Positions 32,165-41,499 of a stretch of 64,000 nt of DNA are shown piece after piece. The DNA is taken from positions 1 to 64,000 of the forward strand of contig CAZTXS010000001.1 in assembly GCA_964617585.1 (NCBI GenBank), written 5' to 3'. The translations under genes were made by a program, and so were the position numbers. The notes under the pieces are model-generated. The model was not told where the DNA came from, ran no database searches, and was given only the letters and a program-made list of their open reading frames with translations. Numbering within the stretch: position 1 is the stretch's first letter; every line of letters begins with the position of its first letter. This stretch comes from UMGS1601 sp964617585 (GTDB taxonomy: Bacteria; Bacillota; Clostridia; Oscillospirales; Ruminococcaceae).

Positions 32165-33856
32165 ATGCAGAAAAAAATTTATCGAACTATACTGTTTATA
32201 GTCGTTACTGTAATTATAACGCTTACAGCGGTTACGTCTGTAGTTGGGCATAGTATGTACTCTAAGATTTTAAAGCAGGAGCTTATAGATATAGCGAAGC
32301 TTCAGACTTCTGAAAACAAATCTCCGGATGATATAAAGAAAAGCTTAGATAAAAGCCTTGAATATGACGTGCGTGTGACCTTCGTTGATTCAGACGGAAC
32401 GGTGCAATACGATTCCGATGTCGATATATCTTCGCTGGGGAATCATATTGAAAGGCAGGAAATCAAAGAAGCCTTTTCTAATGGGTCGGGAACGATTACC
32501 CGAATGTCCGACACGATAGGTGAGAAAACCTATTATTATGCCGTCAGATATAACGACGGTGTACTGAGGTTTTCAAGAAGTATAAAAAGTATGTATTCGG
32601 TTGTGTTCAGATTGATTCCCGTGATGATTTTTATAATAGGAATAGTCATTCTGATTTCGGCGGTTTGTTCTGTCAGACTGTCAAACGGACTTGTCAGACC
32701 TGTTAAAAATCTTGTGTCAAGTATAAATCTCTTTGAAAAAAACAAAGGTACGGTAAAAGTTGAATATGAGGAGTTCAAGCCTATAGCGGAAAATATCGAA
32801 AGGCTTTCCGAAAGGCTTTCCAGGTATATAAAACGTCTGAAGCGAGAAAAGCAGAGATTCACTCTGATAACTGATAACATGGTTGAAGGAATGATGCTTC
32901 TTGATGATAAGAACACAATTTTGTCGGTAAACAAAAGCGCAGTAAATTTTTTAAATAAGGATTTTGAGCTGAGTGAACATCAGAATATATTAGAGCTTAG
33001 CAGAAATCCCGAGCTTTTGAAAATCATTTCCGAGGTAGGTGAAAAGAACTCGTCCGACGGAGTAGTGGATATCGACGGCAGAAGCTTAAGGGTATTTGTG
33101 AATAAATCATCTAACACCGAACAGTTCGGAAAGATTGTTCTTTTAGTGGACGTGACCACTAAAGTTAAAAATGAAATAATAAGACGGGAATTTTCATCTA
33201 ATGTTTCCCATGAGCTTAAAACACCGCTTACAACTATTAAGGGCTTCGGTGAAATGATTGAAAAAGGCATCATAACAAATGCGGAGGATATTAAAAAGTA
33301 CGGAGGAACAATTTACAGAGAAAGCGAAAGACTTCTTCAGCTTATCAACGACATAATAAGGCTTTCGGAGATTGAAGAAAATGCGGTAAAAGAAACTGAG
33401 AAGCTAAATCTTTATGAGATAGCAAAGGAAACAGCCGACGTTTTGCAGTACAAAGCGGACAACCATGAGGTGAATATTTATATCGGCGGAAAAGACGCTT
33501 ATATGGAGGGTAATTCAACTCACATGAGCGAGCTGTTTTTCAATCTCATGGATAATGCGGTAAAGTATAATAACCGAGGGGGAAGCGTTTGGGTGACGGT
33601 TGAGGACAAAGGAGAGGAGATCAGCGTTTCGGTAAAGGATAACGGAATAGGAATTTCACAAGAGCATACCGAACGAATTTTTGAAAGGTTTTACCGGGTG
33701 GATAAATCACGTTCCAAACAAACTGGCGGAACCGGTCTGGGGCTTTCTATAGTCAAGCACATAGTTCTTGAGCACGGCGGAAGCATAAAGGTAAACAGCA
33801 AACTCGGCGAGGGAACAGAAATTATCGCCATTCTGCCCAAGAAAAACGCTGAATAA
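32165..33856 (+). CDS. Sensor histidine kinase, PhoR-like
   Basis: 563 residues. Membrane helix at about 7-30, an extracytoplasmic sensor domain (30-150), a second helix near 152-175, a HAMP-like linker, a PAS domain at about 235-335, HisKA with the phospho-acceptor His in SSNVSHELKTPLTT near 345 and HATPase_c with DNGIGIS and GGTGLGLSIVKH. ATG at 32165 with GGGAGG. Pairs with the response regulator upstream; phosphate sensing is inferred from the symporter and domain order. Confidence 0.93.
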   Translation: MQKKIYRTILFIVVTVIITLTAVTSVVGHSMYSKILKQELIDIAKLQTSENKSPDDIKKSLDKSLEYDVRVTFVDSDGTVQYDSDVDISSLGNHIERQEIKEAFSNGSGTITRMSDTIGEKTYYYAVRYNDGVLRFSRSIKSMYSVVFRLIPVMIFIIGIVILISAVCSVRLSNGLVRPVKNLVSSINLFEKNKGTVKVEYEEFKPIAENIERLSERLSRYIKRLKREKQRFTLITDNMVEGMMLLDDKNTILSVNKSAVNFLNKDFELSEHQNILELSRNPELLKIISEVGEKNSSDGVVDIDGRSLRVFVNKSSNTEQFGKIVLLVDVTTKVKNEIIRREFSSNVSHELKTPLTTIKGFGEMIEKGIITNAEDIKKYGGTIYRESERLLQLINDIIRLSEIEENAVKETEKLNLYEIAKETADVLQYKADNHEVNIYIGGKDAYMEGNSTHMSELFFNLMDNAVKYNNRGGSVWVTVEDKGEEISVSVKDNGIGISQEHTERIFERFYRVDKSRSKQTGGTGLGLSIVKHIVLEHGGSIKVNSKLGEGTEIIAILPKKNAE

Positions 33857-33910
33857 AACGTCTTGAAATTCTCAGATAAATTATTTATACTTATTACAAG
33901 GAGAAGAGTT

Positions 33911-34759
33911 ATGGGAAATGTATATGATAAGCTGAAAGGCTGCTGTAATTGTATTCGTCAGAAGACTGATTTCATTCCGGAAATAGGTCTTGTTTTGGGT
34001 TCGGGGCTTGGCGGATATGCCGACAGTCCGGGCGTTGAAGTGAAGCTTACTGTTCCTTATTCTGAAATAAAGGATTTTCCGGTGTCAACCGTTCCGGGCC
34101 ATAAGGGTCAGTTTGTTTTCGCTGAAATTAACCGGGTGAAAACCGTTATTATGCAGGGCAGGGTGCATTATTACGAGGGATATAATATTTCAGACGTGGT
34201 TTTGCCCGTTCGGCTTATGGGTATGCTCGGCGCAAAGGTTTTGTTTCTGACAAATGCTTCGGGCGGAATCAACGGCGGCTTTCGCTGCGGTGATTTTATG
34301 ATTATTACCGATCAGATTTCATCTTTTGTGAAGAGTCCGCTTATTGGGGAGAACATTGACGAGCTTGGCGTTCGTTTTCCCGATATGAGTGAGATTTACA
34401 GCAGGGAGCTGATTGAGGTTATAAAAAAATCGGCTTATGATTTGAATACAGAGGTCAAAGAGGGCGTTTATCTTCAAACGACCGGACCTCAGTATGAATC
34501 CCCTGCCGAGATAAGAGCGTTTAAAGCTCTGGGTGCGGACGCAGTCGGAATGAGCACTGCCTGCGAGGCCATCGCCGCCAATCACATGGGAATGAAAGTA
34601 TGCGGAATATCATGTGTTTCAAACTTGGCGGCAGGGATAAGTAAAACTCCCCTTACGCATAAAGAGGTTCAGGAAACCGCAGATAAAGCCGCTCCCGTGT
34701 TTCAGAAGCTCCTTACCGAGTGCATTGAAAACATATCCGATTATCTGAACGCAAAATAA
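33911..34759 (+). CDS. punA: Purine nucleoside phosphorylase, trimeric type
   Basis: 282 residues from ATG 33911 with AAGGAGAAG upstream; a longer frame from 33863 lacks a good site. Motifs: LVLGSGLGGYAD (phosphate loop), VPGHKGQFV, MQGRVHYYEGY, LTNASGGING and GMSTACEAIAANH. It cleaves inosine or guanosine with phosphate. Followed 18 bases later by an amidohydrolase gene, perhaps a nucleoside salvage pair. Confidence 0.93.
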   Translation: MGNVYDKLKGCCNCIRQKTDFIPEIGLVLGSGLGGYADSPGVEVKLTVPYSEIKDFPVSTVPGHKGQFVFAEINRVKTVIMQGRVHYYEGYNISDVVLPVRLMGMLGAKVLFLTNASGGINGGFRCGDFMIITDQISSFVKSPLIGENIDELGVRFPDMSEIYSRELIEVIKKSAYDLNTEVKEGVYLQTTGPQYESPAEIRAFKALGADAVGMSTACEAIAANHMGMKVCGISCVSNLAAGISKTPLTHKEVQETADKAAPVFQKLLTECIENISDYLNAK

Positions 34760-34777
34760 GAATGGAGAAGACTTGTT

Positions 34778-36052
34778 ATGACAAGGTTTTATAACGGTAA
34801 AATCCTTACCTTAGACGGCGGATTTGAAATAACCGACGGAGAGGTTTGGGTAAGTGAAGATAAAATTTCATTTGTAGGAAAGCCTTCGGCGGAGGATTTG
34901 CATAAATCGGATTTCGACACGCAGATTGATTTGGACGGAAATCTTCTCATGCCGAGTTTTAAAAATGCGCACACTCATTCCGCTATGACTTTTCTGCGGT
35001 CTTATGCCGACGATATGCCTTTGCAGGATTGGCTGAATAAACAGGTTTTCCCTATGGAGGCAAAGCTTAAAGAGGAGCATATATATACTTTCACAAAGCT
35101 TGCGGTTTTGGAGTATCTTTCAAGCGGAATAACTGCGTCGTTCGATATGTATTTTAAGCTTGACAGCTACGTTAAGGCGAATATTGACGCAGGCTTCAGG
35201 ACGGTTATATGCTCTTCGACCAACGATTTCGGGGGAAGCCCCGAACAGGACGAGCAGGACTATTTGAAGTTCAATGAAATTTCTCCGCTGATTTCATATA
35301 AGTTCGGCTGTCATGCCGAATACACAACCAAGCTTGAAACAATAAAAGGCATAGCGAAGCTTTGTCAGAAATACAAAGAGCCGTTTTATTCGCACAACAG
35401 TGAAACAAAGCTTGAAACGGACGAGTGTATAAAGCGGTACGGTAAAACACCTACGGAGCTTTTCGACTCTTTGGGCGCTTACGAATACGGAGGCGGAGGC
35501 TTTCACTGTGTTTATTTAAGCGATAACGATATAAATATTTTTAAGGATAAGGGTCTTTGGGCGATAACCAACGCAGGTTCTAATACAAAGCTCGCAAGCG
35601 GAATTGCCGATATAACTCAGATGCTTGGCGAGGGAATCAATGTCGCTGTGGGAACTGACGGAGCTGCTTCCAACAACGCTCTTGATATGTTCAGGGAAAT
35701 GTATCTTATAACAGGGCTTCAGAAGCTTAAACACATGGATGCGTCAGTGTGCCCCGCCGATAAGGTTTTGTATATGGCTACGGCAGGCTCGGCACAAGCC
35801 ATGGGACTTGACGACTGTGATAAAATTGCCGAGGGCAAGCAGGCGGATATGATTGTGATAGATTTGAAGAAGCCTAATATGCAGCCGATTCATAACATAG
35901 TGAAAAATCTTGTGTTCAGCGGTTCAAAACAGAATGTGAAGCTGACCATGTGCGCGGGGAAAATTCTCTACCGTGACGGAATTTATTTTATAGATGAAGA
36001 CGAGAGTGATATTTATAAAAGGGCAAATTATATGCTTAAGGATTTTATCTGA
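34778..36052 (+). CDS. Amidohydrolase, S-adenosylhomocysteine/methylthioadenosine deaminase-like
   Basis: 424 residues, amidohydrolase superfamily. Metal ligands are seen in FKNAHTHSAM near 62, FGCHAEYTT/YSHNSETKLET near 177 and 208, FHCVYLSD near 246 and GTDGAASNN near 293. The order matches the MtaD/SsnA group, which deaminates adenosine-type or guanine-type compounds. Neighbouring the nucleoside phosphorylase supports a purine salvage role. The exact substrate is unsure. Confidence 0.87.
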   Translation: MTRFYNGKILTLDGGFEITDGEVWVSEDKISFVGKPSAEDLHKSDFDTQIDLDGNLLMPSFKNAHTHSAMTFLRSYADDMPLQDWLNKQVFPMEAKLKEEHIYTFTKLAVLEYLSSGITASFDMYFKLDSYVKANIDAGFRTVICSSTNDFGGSPEQDEQDYLKFNEISPLISYKFGCHAEYTTKLETIKGIAKLCQKYKEPFYSHNSETKLETDECIKRYGKTPTELFDSLGAYEYGGGGFHCVYLSDNDINIFKDKGLWAITNAGSNTKLASGIADITQMLGEGINVAVGTDGAASNNALDMFREMYLITGLQKLKHMDASVCPADKVLYMATAGSAQAMGLDDCDKIAEGKQADMIVIDLKKPNMQPIHNIVKNLVFSGSKQNVKLTMCAGKILYRDGIYFIDEDESDIYKRANYMLKDFI

Positions 36053-36109
36053 TAGGTTTTGTGTTAAAGAAAATATTTATCAAAACAATAGAAAAGATTA
36101 GAAAAACAC

Positions 36110-36138
36110 TTGCAATTTATAAATAATAGTGGTATAAT
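36110..36138 (+). promoter_or_regulatory. Promoter of the rimP-nusA-infB operon
   Basis: TTGCAA (36110-36115) and TATAAT (36133-36138) with a 17-base spacer, 105 bases before rimP. Confidence 0.78.
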
Positions 36139-36156
36139 AATTACAATAGTTTTATT

Positions 36157-36187
36157 GAAAGACTGGAAATTTGACTTCCGGTCTTTC
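36157..36187 (+). promoter_or_regulatory. Leader hairpin of rimP
   Basis: GAAAGACTGGAA pairs with TTCCGGTCTTTC (12 bp, one G-T) near the 5' end of the transcript, followed by GTCTTTGTT rather than a clean T-run. It may be an attenuator or a stabilising structure for the nusA operon. Confidence 0.6.
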
Positions 36188-36242
36188 GTCTTTGTTAAGT
36201 ATTTTTGATTTTTGCAATGCATTTTAGCTATGGAGGGAGTAT

Positions 36243-36740
36243 ATGGGCAACAAAAAATCAGGTTCCACCGTTCAGATTATAAAAGAGCTTGCTTTGCCTC
36301 TTTGTGAGGAGTTGGGGCTTGAGCTTTGGGATGTTAAATTTGAAAAGGAAGGCGCATCCTGGTATTTGAGATTATTTATCGACAAGGACGGCGGTATAAA
36401 TATCGACGACTGCGAGAATTTTTCAAGACCATTCAACAAGCTTCTTGACGAAAAGGATCCCATTTCTCAGTCGTATATATTTGAGACTTCAGGTCCCGGG
36501 CTGGGCAGAGAGCTGAGAAAGCCCGAACACTTTGAAAGGTTTAAAGGCGAGAGAATCAGAATAAGATTTATAAGAGCCAGAAACGGCGAAAAGGAAGCTG
36601 TCGGGCTGCTGAAAGGCTTCTCCAAGCCGGATATTACAGTTCGCTTTGACGGTACTGATAAAGATGATGTTGTTTCATTATCTGAATGTGCGTTTGTAAA
36701 GCTTAACGATGATGAAGATTTATTCGACATTGATATATAA
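36243..36740 (+). CDS. rimP: Ribosome maturation factor RimP
   Basis: 165 residues. LGLELWDVKFEKEGASWYLR and FIDKDGGINIDDCENFSRP in the N-terminal domain, then an SM-like C-terminal domain. Needed for 30S maturation. First gene of the operon, GGAGGG upstream. Confidence 0.96.
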   Translation: MGNKKSGSTVQIIKELALPLCEELGLELWDVKFEKEGASWYLRLFIDKDGGINIDDCENFSRPFNKLLDEKDPISQSYIFETSGPGLGRELRKPEHFERFKGERIRIRFIRARNGEKEAVGLLKGFSKPDITVRFDGTDKDDVVSLSECAFVKLNDDEDLFDIDI

Positions 36741-36757
36741 GGAGGAAAAAGAAAAAA

Positions 36758-37813
36758 ATGAATAAGGAATTTTTTGAGGCGCTTTCATTATTGGAAAAAG
36801 AAAACGGTATAGAAACGGAAACATTGATTGAAAAAATTGAACAGGGTATTTTCAAAGCGGTGAGAAAAGATTATCCTAACACCAAAGAGGAAAATATTGA
36901 AGTTAAAATTGATTTGGAAAAGAACAGACTTAATTTGAAAATCAACAAAACAGTTGTTGAAGAGGTTGAGGACGAGGCGAATGAGATAAGCCTTGAGGAC
37001 GCTCTTGAGATTTCAAAGAGGGCTAAAATCGGTTCACGTGTCAGCATTAAGCTTAATCCTGCAAAATTAAAAAGAGTGGCCGCTCAGTTAGCAAAGCATT
37101 CAATTAAGCAAGATATTAAAGAAATTGAAAGAGAACGTCTTCTTGAACAGTATCAGGGGAAGGAGCATGAATGTGTTTCAGCGACCGTTCAGAAGGTTGA
37201 GCCTGAAACAGGCAACGCCGTTTTAACTATTGACGGCAACGAGGTTTATTTGGTTAAAAATGAGCAGATTCCCGGAGAAGTTCTGCGCGAGGGAGATATA
37301 ATAAAGGTTTACGTTGTAGGTATCGTAAACCCGGACAGACGTCCCACGGTAAGGATTTCAAGAACGCACAAGGATTTGGTAAAAAGGCTGTTCGAGCTTG
37401 AAGTTCCCGAGGTTTATGACGGAACTGTTGAGATAATGTCCATTTCAAGGGAAGCAGGCTCGAGAAGCAAGGTCGCCGTATGGTCCAAGGATGAGAACGT
37501 CGACCCTATAGGCGCTTGCATAGGGCCGAGAAGATCAAGAATATCAGCTATTGTAAACGAATTAAACGGAGAAAAGATTGATTTGATTCCATACAGTGAA
37601 AACGACGCTGAGTTTATAGCCGCAGCATTAGCTCCGTCCAGTGTAATTAAGGTTATCCTTGCCGACGACGGTTCAAAAGCCTGCGAGGTTATAGTGCCTG
37701 ACAATCAGCTTTCGCTGGCAATAGGAAACAGAGGACAGAACGCTAAGCTTGCCGCAAAGCTTACCGGATATAAAATCGATATTGGACCTGAAAATCCTAT
37801 ACAGATAGATTAA
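36758..37813 (+). CDS. nusA: Transcription elongation/termination factor NusA
   Basis: 351 residues, the short Firmicutes form. The N-terminal polymerase-binding domain (1-125), S1 domain (about 130-200, LREGDIIKVYVVG) and two KH domains (CIGPRRSRISAIVNELNGEK near 252 and SLAIGNRGQNAKLAAKLTG near 321) are present. It pauses RNA polymerase and affects termination. The C-terminal acidic repeats of E. coli NusA are absent, as normal here. A PR140 copy follows 13 bases after the stop. Confidence 0.97.
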   Translation: MNKEFFEALSLLEKENGIETETLIEKIEQGIFKAVRKDYPNTKEENIEVKIDLEKNRLNLKINKTVVEEVEDEANEISLEDALEISKRAKIGSRVSIKLNPAKLKRVAAQLAKHSIKQDIKEIERERLLEQYQGKEHECVSATVQKVEPETGNAVLTIDGNEVYLVKNEQIPGEVLREGDIIKVYVVGIVNPDRRPTVRISRTHKDLVKRLFELEVPEVYDGTVEIMSISREAGSRSKVAVWSKDENVDPIGACIGPRRSRISAIVNELNGEKIDLIPYSENDAEFIAAALAPSSVIKVILADDGSKACEVIVPDNQLSLAIGNRGQNAKLAAKLTGYKIDIGPENPIQID

Positions 37814-37826
37814 ATCAATAAGCGGT

Positions 37827-37931
37827 TATAACTTAGGAAATATGTCCCCCGCTCTATAGGCGGCGGGTTCAATTACTCAGTCGGCATTGCCGGCCCTTGC
37901 TGCGTTGAATGACGAGCAAGCCCTTATTGAA
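37827..37931 (+). repeat. PR140 shortened copy (105 bp)
   Basis: Has both ends, stem A and stem C but lacks the long middle stem B (TTACTCA is joined to GTCGGCATTGCC). It lies between nusA and ylxR within a very conserved operon, and its 3' end runs straight into the ylxR ribosome binding site (TTGAAAGGAAG). Confidence 0.95.
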
Positions 37932-37945
37932 AGGAAGATATTTTT

Positions 37946-38212
37946 ATGAAAGCAAAGAAAATCCCTATGAGAATGTGCATAGGCTGCGGTGAAATAAAGC
38001 CTAAAAAAGAGCTTATACGCATTGTTAAGTCAAAGGAGGGTGAAATTTCACTCGATTTGACCGGAAAGAAATCAGGACGGGGAGCTTATATATGCAGGGA
38101 TTTAAAATGTCTGCAAAAGGCCAGAAAGTTCAGAAAGCTTGAAAGAAGCTTTTCATGTCAGATTTCAGACGAGATATACGACGGGATGGAAAGAGAGTTT
38201 GCAGATGAATAA
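37946..38212 (+). CDS. rnpM: YlxR/RnpM, RNase P modulator
   Basis: 88 residues. KIPMRMCIGCGEIKPKKELI near 4 and KSGRGAYICRDLKCLQKA near 45 are the YlxR signature (PF04296). In Bacillus the protein binds and inhibits the RNase P RNA. Its end overlaps the ylxQ start. Confidence 0.95.
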   Translation: MKAKKIPMRMCIGCGEIKPKKELIRIVKSKEGEISLDLTGKKSGRGAYICRDLKCLQKARKFRKLERSFSCQISDEIYDGMEREFADE

Positions 38213-38534
38213 AATAATGGGGCTTTTGACCATTGCGAGGAAAGCGGGAAAGCTTTCTATCGGTATGGATATGTGCAAGGACGCTTGTAAAAGCGGAATT
38301 TCAAAAGGGATTTGTACAGCGACAGATATTTCTTCCAAAAGCCTGAAGGAAATCAAGTTTGTCTGTATGTGCGAAAATGTGCCGCTTTTTTCTCTCGGCA
38401 TTGATATGAGCTCCGTCGGAGCGGAGCTTGGGAAAAAAGTCGGGATAATATCCGTTAACGACAGCGGTTTTATGAAAAAAGCAAGGACTTATATGGAAGA
38501 AATAGAAATCGATAACGATATGTTTAACGTTTAA
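38205..38534 (+). CDS. ylxQ: YlxQ, L7Ae-family RNA-binding protein
   Basis: 109 residues from ATG 38205, overlapping the rnpM stop by 8 bases. MGLLTIARKAGKLSIGMDMC and VGIISVNDSGFMKKA match YlxQ. L7Ae-like fold, probable K-turn binder. Confidence 0.93.
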   Translation: MNKIMGLLTIARKAGKLSIGMDMCKDACKSGISKGICTATDISSKSLKEIKFVCMCENVPLFSLGIDMSSVGAELGKKVGIISVNDSGFMKKARTYMEEIEIDNDMFNV

Positions 38535-38545
38535 GGAGGTTATTT

Positions 38546-41041
38546 ATGCCTATGATAAAGAATTATAAACTTTCAGAACTGGCAAAGGATTTGAAGGTGT
38601 CTTCAGCTAAGGTGATTGAATGTCTTAAAAATATATCCTCAGATCCGAAAAAAACTGCTTCTTCTCTTACTACTGAAGAAACAACGTATGTGTTTGAGTA
38701 TTTCACGCAAAAAAATCAGGTGGAAAGCTTCGACGAATATTTCTCAAGCAACAAAACCCGGCAAGAGAAAAAGGAAGAAAAGCCTAAGCCTAAAAAAACG
38801 GCGAAGAAGCCTGAAAAGAAAGCAGAGAACAAACCGTCAAATAAACAGGCGGCTAAGTCGGATAAGGGAGCTAAGTCTGCGGTAAAAAAGAATGAAACGG
38901 TCAAAAAGGCTCAGCCTGAGAAGAAAAAGGATACTCCCAAGCCGATTCAGCAGAAGAAAAAGACTCCGCCTAAAAAGCAGGTTCACGGCACTAAGCAAAA
39001 GCTTGTTGCAAAAAGTTCTTCTGACGAAGGAGTTACCGTTTCAAAGGATGATAATGCAAATTCAAGGACTAAGACTATCGATACAAGGGGCAGTTATGTA
39101 AACCTTGATAAATACAACGAAAAATATGATACTCTTGCCGATTCAAGACCGGGAAGGGGCAGAGATAACTATACAAAAAAGCAGAAAATCAAGCAGAAAT
39201 CTCAGCAATACAGAAAGCAGCATAAATCAAACAAGGTTGAAACGGAAGCGCAGAAGCTTAAGCGCTTGGAGCTTGAAAGAGCGAGAAAGCAGCAGCTTAA
39301 GATTTCTATTCCGGATGAGATTACCGTTTCAGAGCTTGCTTCAAGACTGAAAGTAGTTGCTGCCGAGGTTATAAAGAAGCTTATGGGACTCGGAATCATG
39401 GCGTCTATCAACGAAGTCGTTGACTTTGATACCGCTTCGCTTGTTGCGGAAGAGCTCGGAGCAAAGGTCGAGAAGGAGGTTCACGTCACTATTGAGGAGC
39501 GTCTTATCGATGATGTCGAGGACAGTGAAGAGGATTTGGTTGAGAGATGTCCTGTCGTTGTCGTTATGGGACACGTTGACCACGGTAAAACGTCTATTCT
39601 TGATAAGATAAGAAACGCCAACGTTACGGCTTCCGAAGCAGGAGGAATCACACAGCATATCGGAGCATATCAGGTTATGTGCGGCGATAAGCCTATAACC
39701 TTCCTGGATACTCCGGGACATGAGGCTTTTACAGCTATGCGTCTTAGAGGAGCGCAGGCTACCGATATCGCAATTTTAGTAGTTGCCGCAGACGACGGCA
39801 TTATGCCGCAGACGGTTGAAGCTATCAACCACGCAAAGGCGGCCGGGGTTTCAATTATAGTTGCAATAAATAAAATGGATAAAGAGGGAGCTGACCCTGA
39901 AAGAATAAAACAGGCTCTGACAGAATACGAGCTTGTCTGCGAGGAATGGGGCGGAGATGTTATCTGCGTTCCTGTTTCAGCACTGACAGGTATGGGTATT
40001 AACGAGCTTTTAGAAAGCATATTGCTCGTTTCAGAGGTTAAGGAGCTTAAGGCTAACCCGAACAGACTCGGAAAAGGAACGGTCATTGAAGCTAAGCTTG
40101 ACAAGGGAAGAGGTCCTGTCGCAACAATTCTCGTTCAGAACGGTACGCTTAAAGCAGGCGATATAATTATCGCAGGCACGGCTGTCGGACGAGTAAGAAC
40201 TATGAGAAACGACAAGGGAGAGGAGATTAATTCAGCAGGTCCGTCAACTCCTGTGGAAATAACGGGTCTTAACGAAGTTCCCGACGCAGGAGAAGCATTT
40301 AATGTCGTTGCCGATGAAAGGCTTGCAAGAGAGCTGGCGGAGGAGAGAAAGCAAAAGGCAAAGGAAGAGATATTCGGTCAGTATCAGAAGGTTACTCTTG
40401 AAAATCTGTTCAGCCAGATTACAGAGGGCGAGAGAAAAGAGCTTCCTATTATAGTTAAGGCGGACGTTCAGGGTTCTGTCGAGGCAGTTAAGCAGTCGCT
40501 TGAGAAAATTTCTAACGATGAGGTAAGAGTTAAGGTCATTCACGGAGCTGTAGGAGCGGTTTCCGAGGGCGATGTTATGTTAGCGGCGGCTTCAAATGCA
40601 ATAATAGTCGGTTTCAACGTACGTCCTGATCCGATAGCTAAAGAAAGCGCAGAGCGTGACGGAATAGATATACGTCTTTACAGAATTATTTACGACGCTA
40701 TTGAAGAAATAGAGGACGCCATGAAAGGTATGCTCGCTCCTAAATACCGTGAGGTTGAAGCTGCCCGTGTTGAAGTAAGGCAGGTTTATAAGATTTCAAA
40801 CGTCGGTCAGGTAGCGGGAAGCTATGTTCTCAGCGGAAAGGTCGGCAGGAACAACGAAATCAGAGTTGTCCGTGACGGTATCGTTATAGCTGAGGATAAG
40901 ATGTCCGGCTTAAAGAGATTTAAAGACGACGTCAAAGAGGTTGCCGAGGGATACGAATGCGGTATAACTCTTGAGAATTTTTCCGATATTAAAGAGGGAG
41001 ATATTTTGGAAGCCTTTTATATGGAAGAGTACAGAGATTAA
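38546..41041 (+). CDS. infB: Translation initiation factor IF-2
   Basis: 831 residues. An IF2-N domain (1-55), a long Lys-rich low-complexity linker (70-240), a second IF2-N domain (about 255-310), then the GTPase: GHVDHGKTS near 345, DTPGHEAF near 391 and NKMDKEG near 445. Domains II to IV follow to the end. It positions initiator tRNA. Start ATG with AAGGAGG, 11 bases after ylxQ. Confidence 0.98.
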   Translation: MPMIKNYKLSELAKDLKVSSAKVIECLKNISSDPKKTASSLTTEETTYVFEYFTQKNQVESFDEYFSSNKTRQEKKEEKPKPKKTAKKPEKKAENKPSNKQAAKSDKGAKSAVKKNETVKKAQPEKKKDTPKPIQQKKKTPPKKQVHGTKQKLVAKSSSDEGVTVSKDDNANSRTKTIDTRGSYVNLDKYNEKYDTLADSRPGRGRDNYTKKQKIKQKSQQYRKQHKSNKVETEAQKLKRLELERARKQQLKISIPDEITVSELASRLKVVAAEVIKKLMGLGIMASINEVVDFDTASLVAEELGAKVEKEVHVTIEERLIDDVEDSEEDLVERCPVVVVMGHVDHGKTSILDKIRNANVTASEAGGITQHIGAYQVMCGDKPITFLDTPGHEAFTAMRLRGAQATDIAILVVAADDGIMPQTVEAINHAKAAGVSIIVAINKMDKEGADPERIKQALTEYELVCEEWGGDVICVPVSALTGMGINELLESILLVSEVKELKANPNRLGKGTVIEAKLDKGRGPVATILVQNGTLKAGDIIIAGTAVGRVRTMRNDKGEEINSAGPSTPVEITGLNEVPDAGEAFNVVADERLARELAEERKQKAKEEIFGQYQKVTLENLFSQITEGERKELPIIVKADVQGSVEAVKQSLEKISNDEVRVKVIHGAVGAVSEGDVMLAAASNAIIVGFNVRPDPIAKESAERDGIDIRLYRIIYDAIEEIEDAMKGMLAPKYREVEAARVEVRQVYKISNVGQVAGSYVLSGKVGRNNEIRVVRDGIVIAEDKMSGLKRFKDDVKEVAEGYECGITLENFSDIKEGDILEAFYMEEYRD

Positions 41042-41062
41042 TAGCTTTAAGGAGATTTAAAA

Positions 41063-41449
41063 TTGGCTGGATTTAAACCGAGAAGATTATCTGAGGATAT
41101 AAGAAGAATTATTTCAGGTAAAATTAAAGATTTAAAGGATCCGAGAATAAACTGCGGCGGAATGATTACCGTTATCAGGTGCGATGTTTCAAACGACTGC
41201 TCTTACTGCAAGGTTTATGTTTCGTCCTATGAGGGTTATGAAAAGGCTAAGGAAACAGTTAAGGGCTTTGAGTCTGCGTCGGGACTTTTAAAGAGAGAAA
41301 TTTCAAATGTTCTCCGGCTCAGAAAATGTCCCGACCTTGAGTTTATCGCTGATGACTCAACAGAACATTCAATGAAAATCAATAAAATTCTGAAGGACGT
41401 TTCTAAGGACAGCCCGGATGATTCAGAATTTACCGAAGAGGACAAATAA
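41063..41449 (+). CDS. rbfA: Ribosome-binding factor A
   Basis: 128 residues, TTG start with AAGGAG 10 bases upstream. RRLSEDIRRIISGKIKDLKD and RLRKCPDLEFIADDSTEHSM mark RbfA, a 30S maturation factor. Follows infB as in most bacteria. Confidence 0.97.
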   Translation: MAGFKPRRLSEDIRRIISGKIKDLKDPRINCGGMITVIRCDVSNDCSYCKVYVSSYEGYEKAKETVKGFESASGLLKREISNVLRLRKCPDLEFIADDSTEHSMKINKILKDVSKDSPDDSEFTEEDK

Positions 41450-41499
41450 TGATTTCAGTTTAAGCTTCGGTTAATTCCCGTAAAGGAGAGTTGAAAAAG

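Noticed and set aside
38616..39350. Alternative-frame open reading frames within the infB linker
   Set aside because: They come from the Lys-rich low-complexity region of infB and lack starts with ribosome binding sites.
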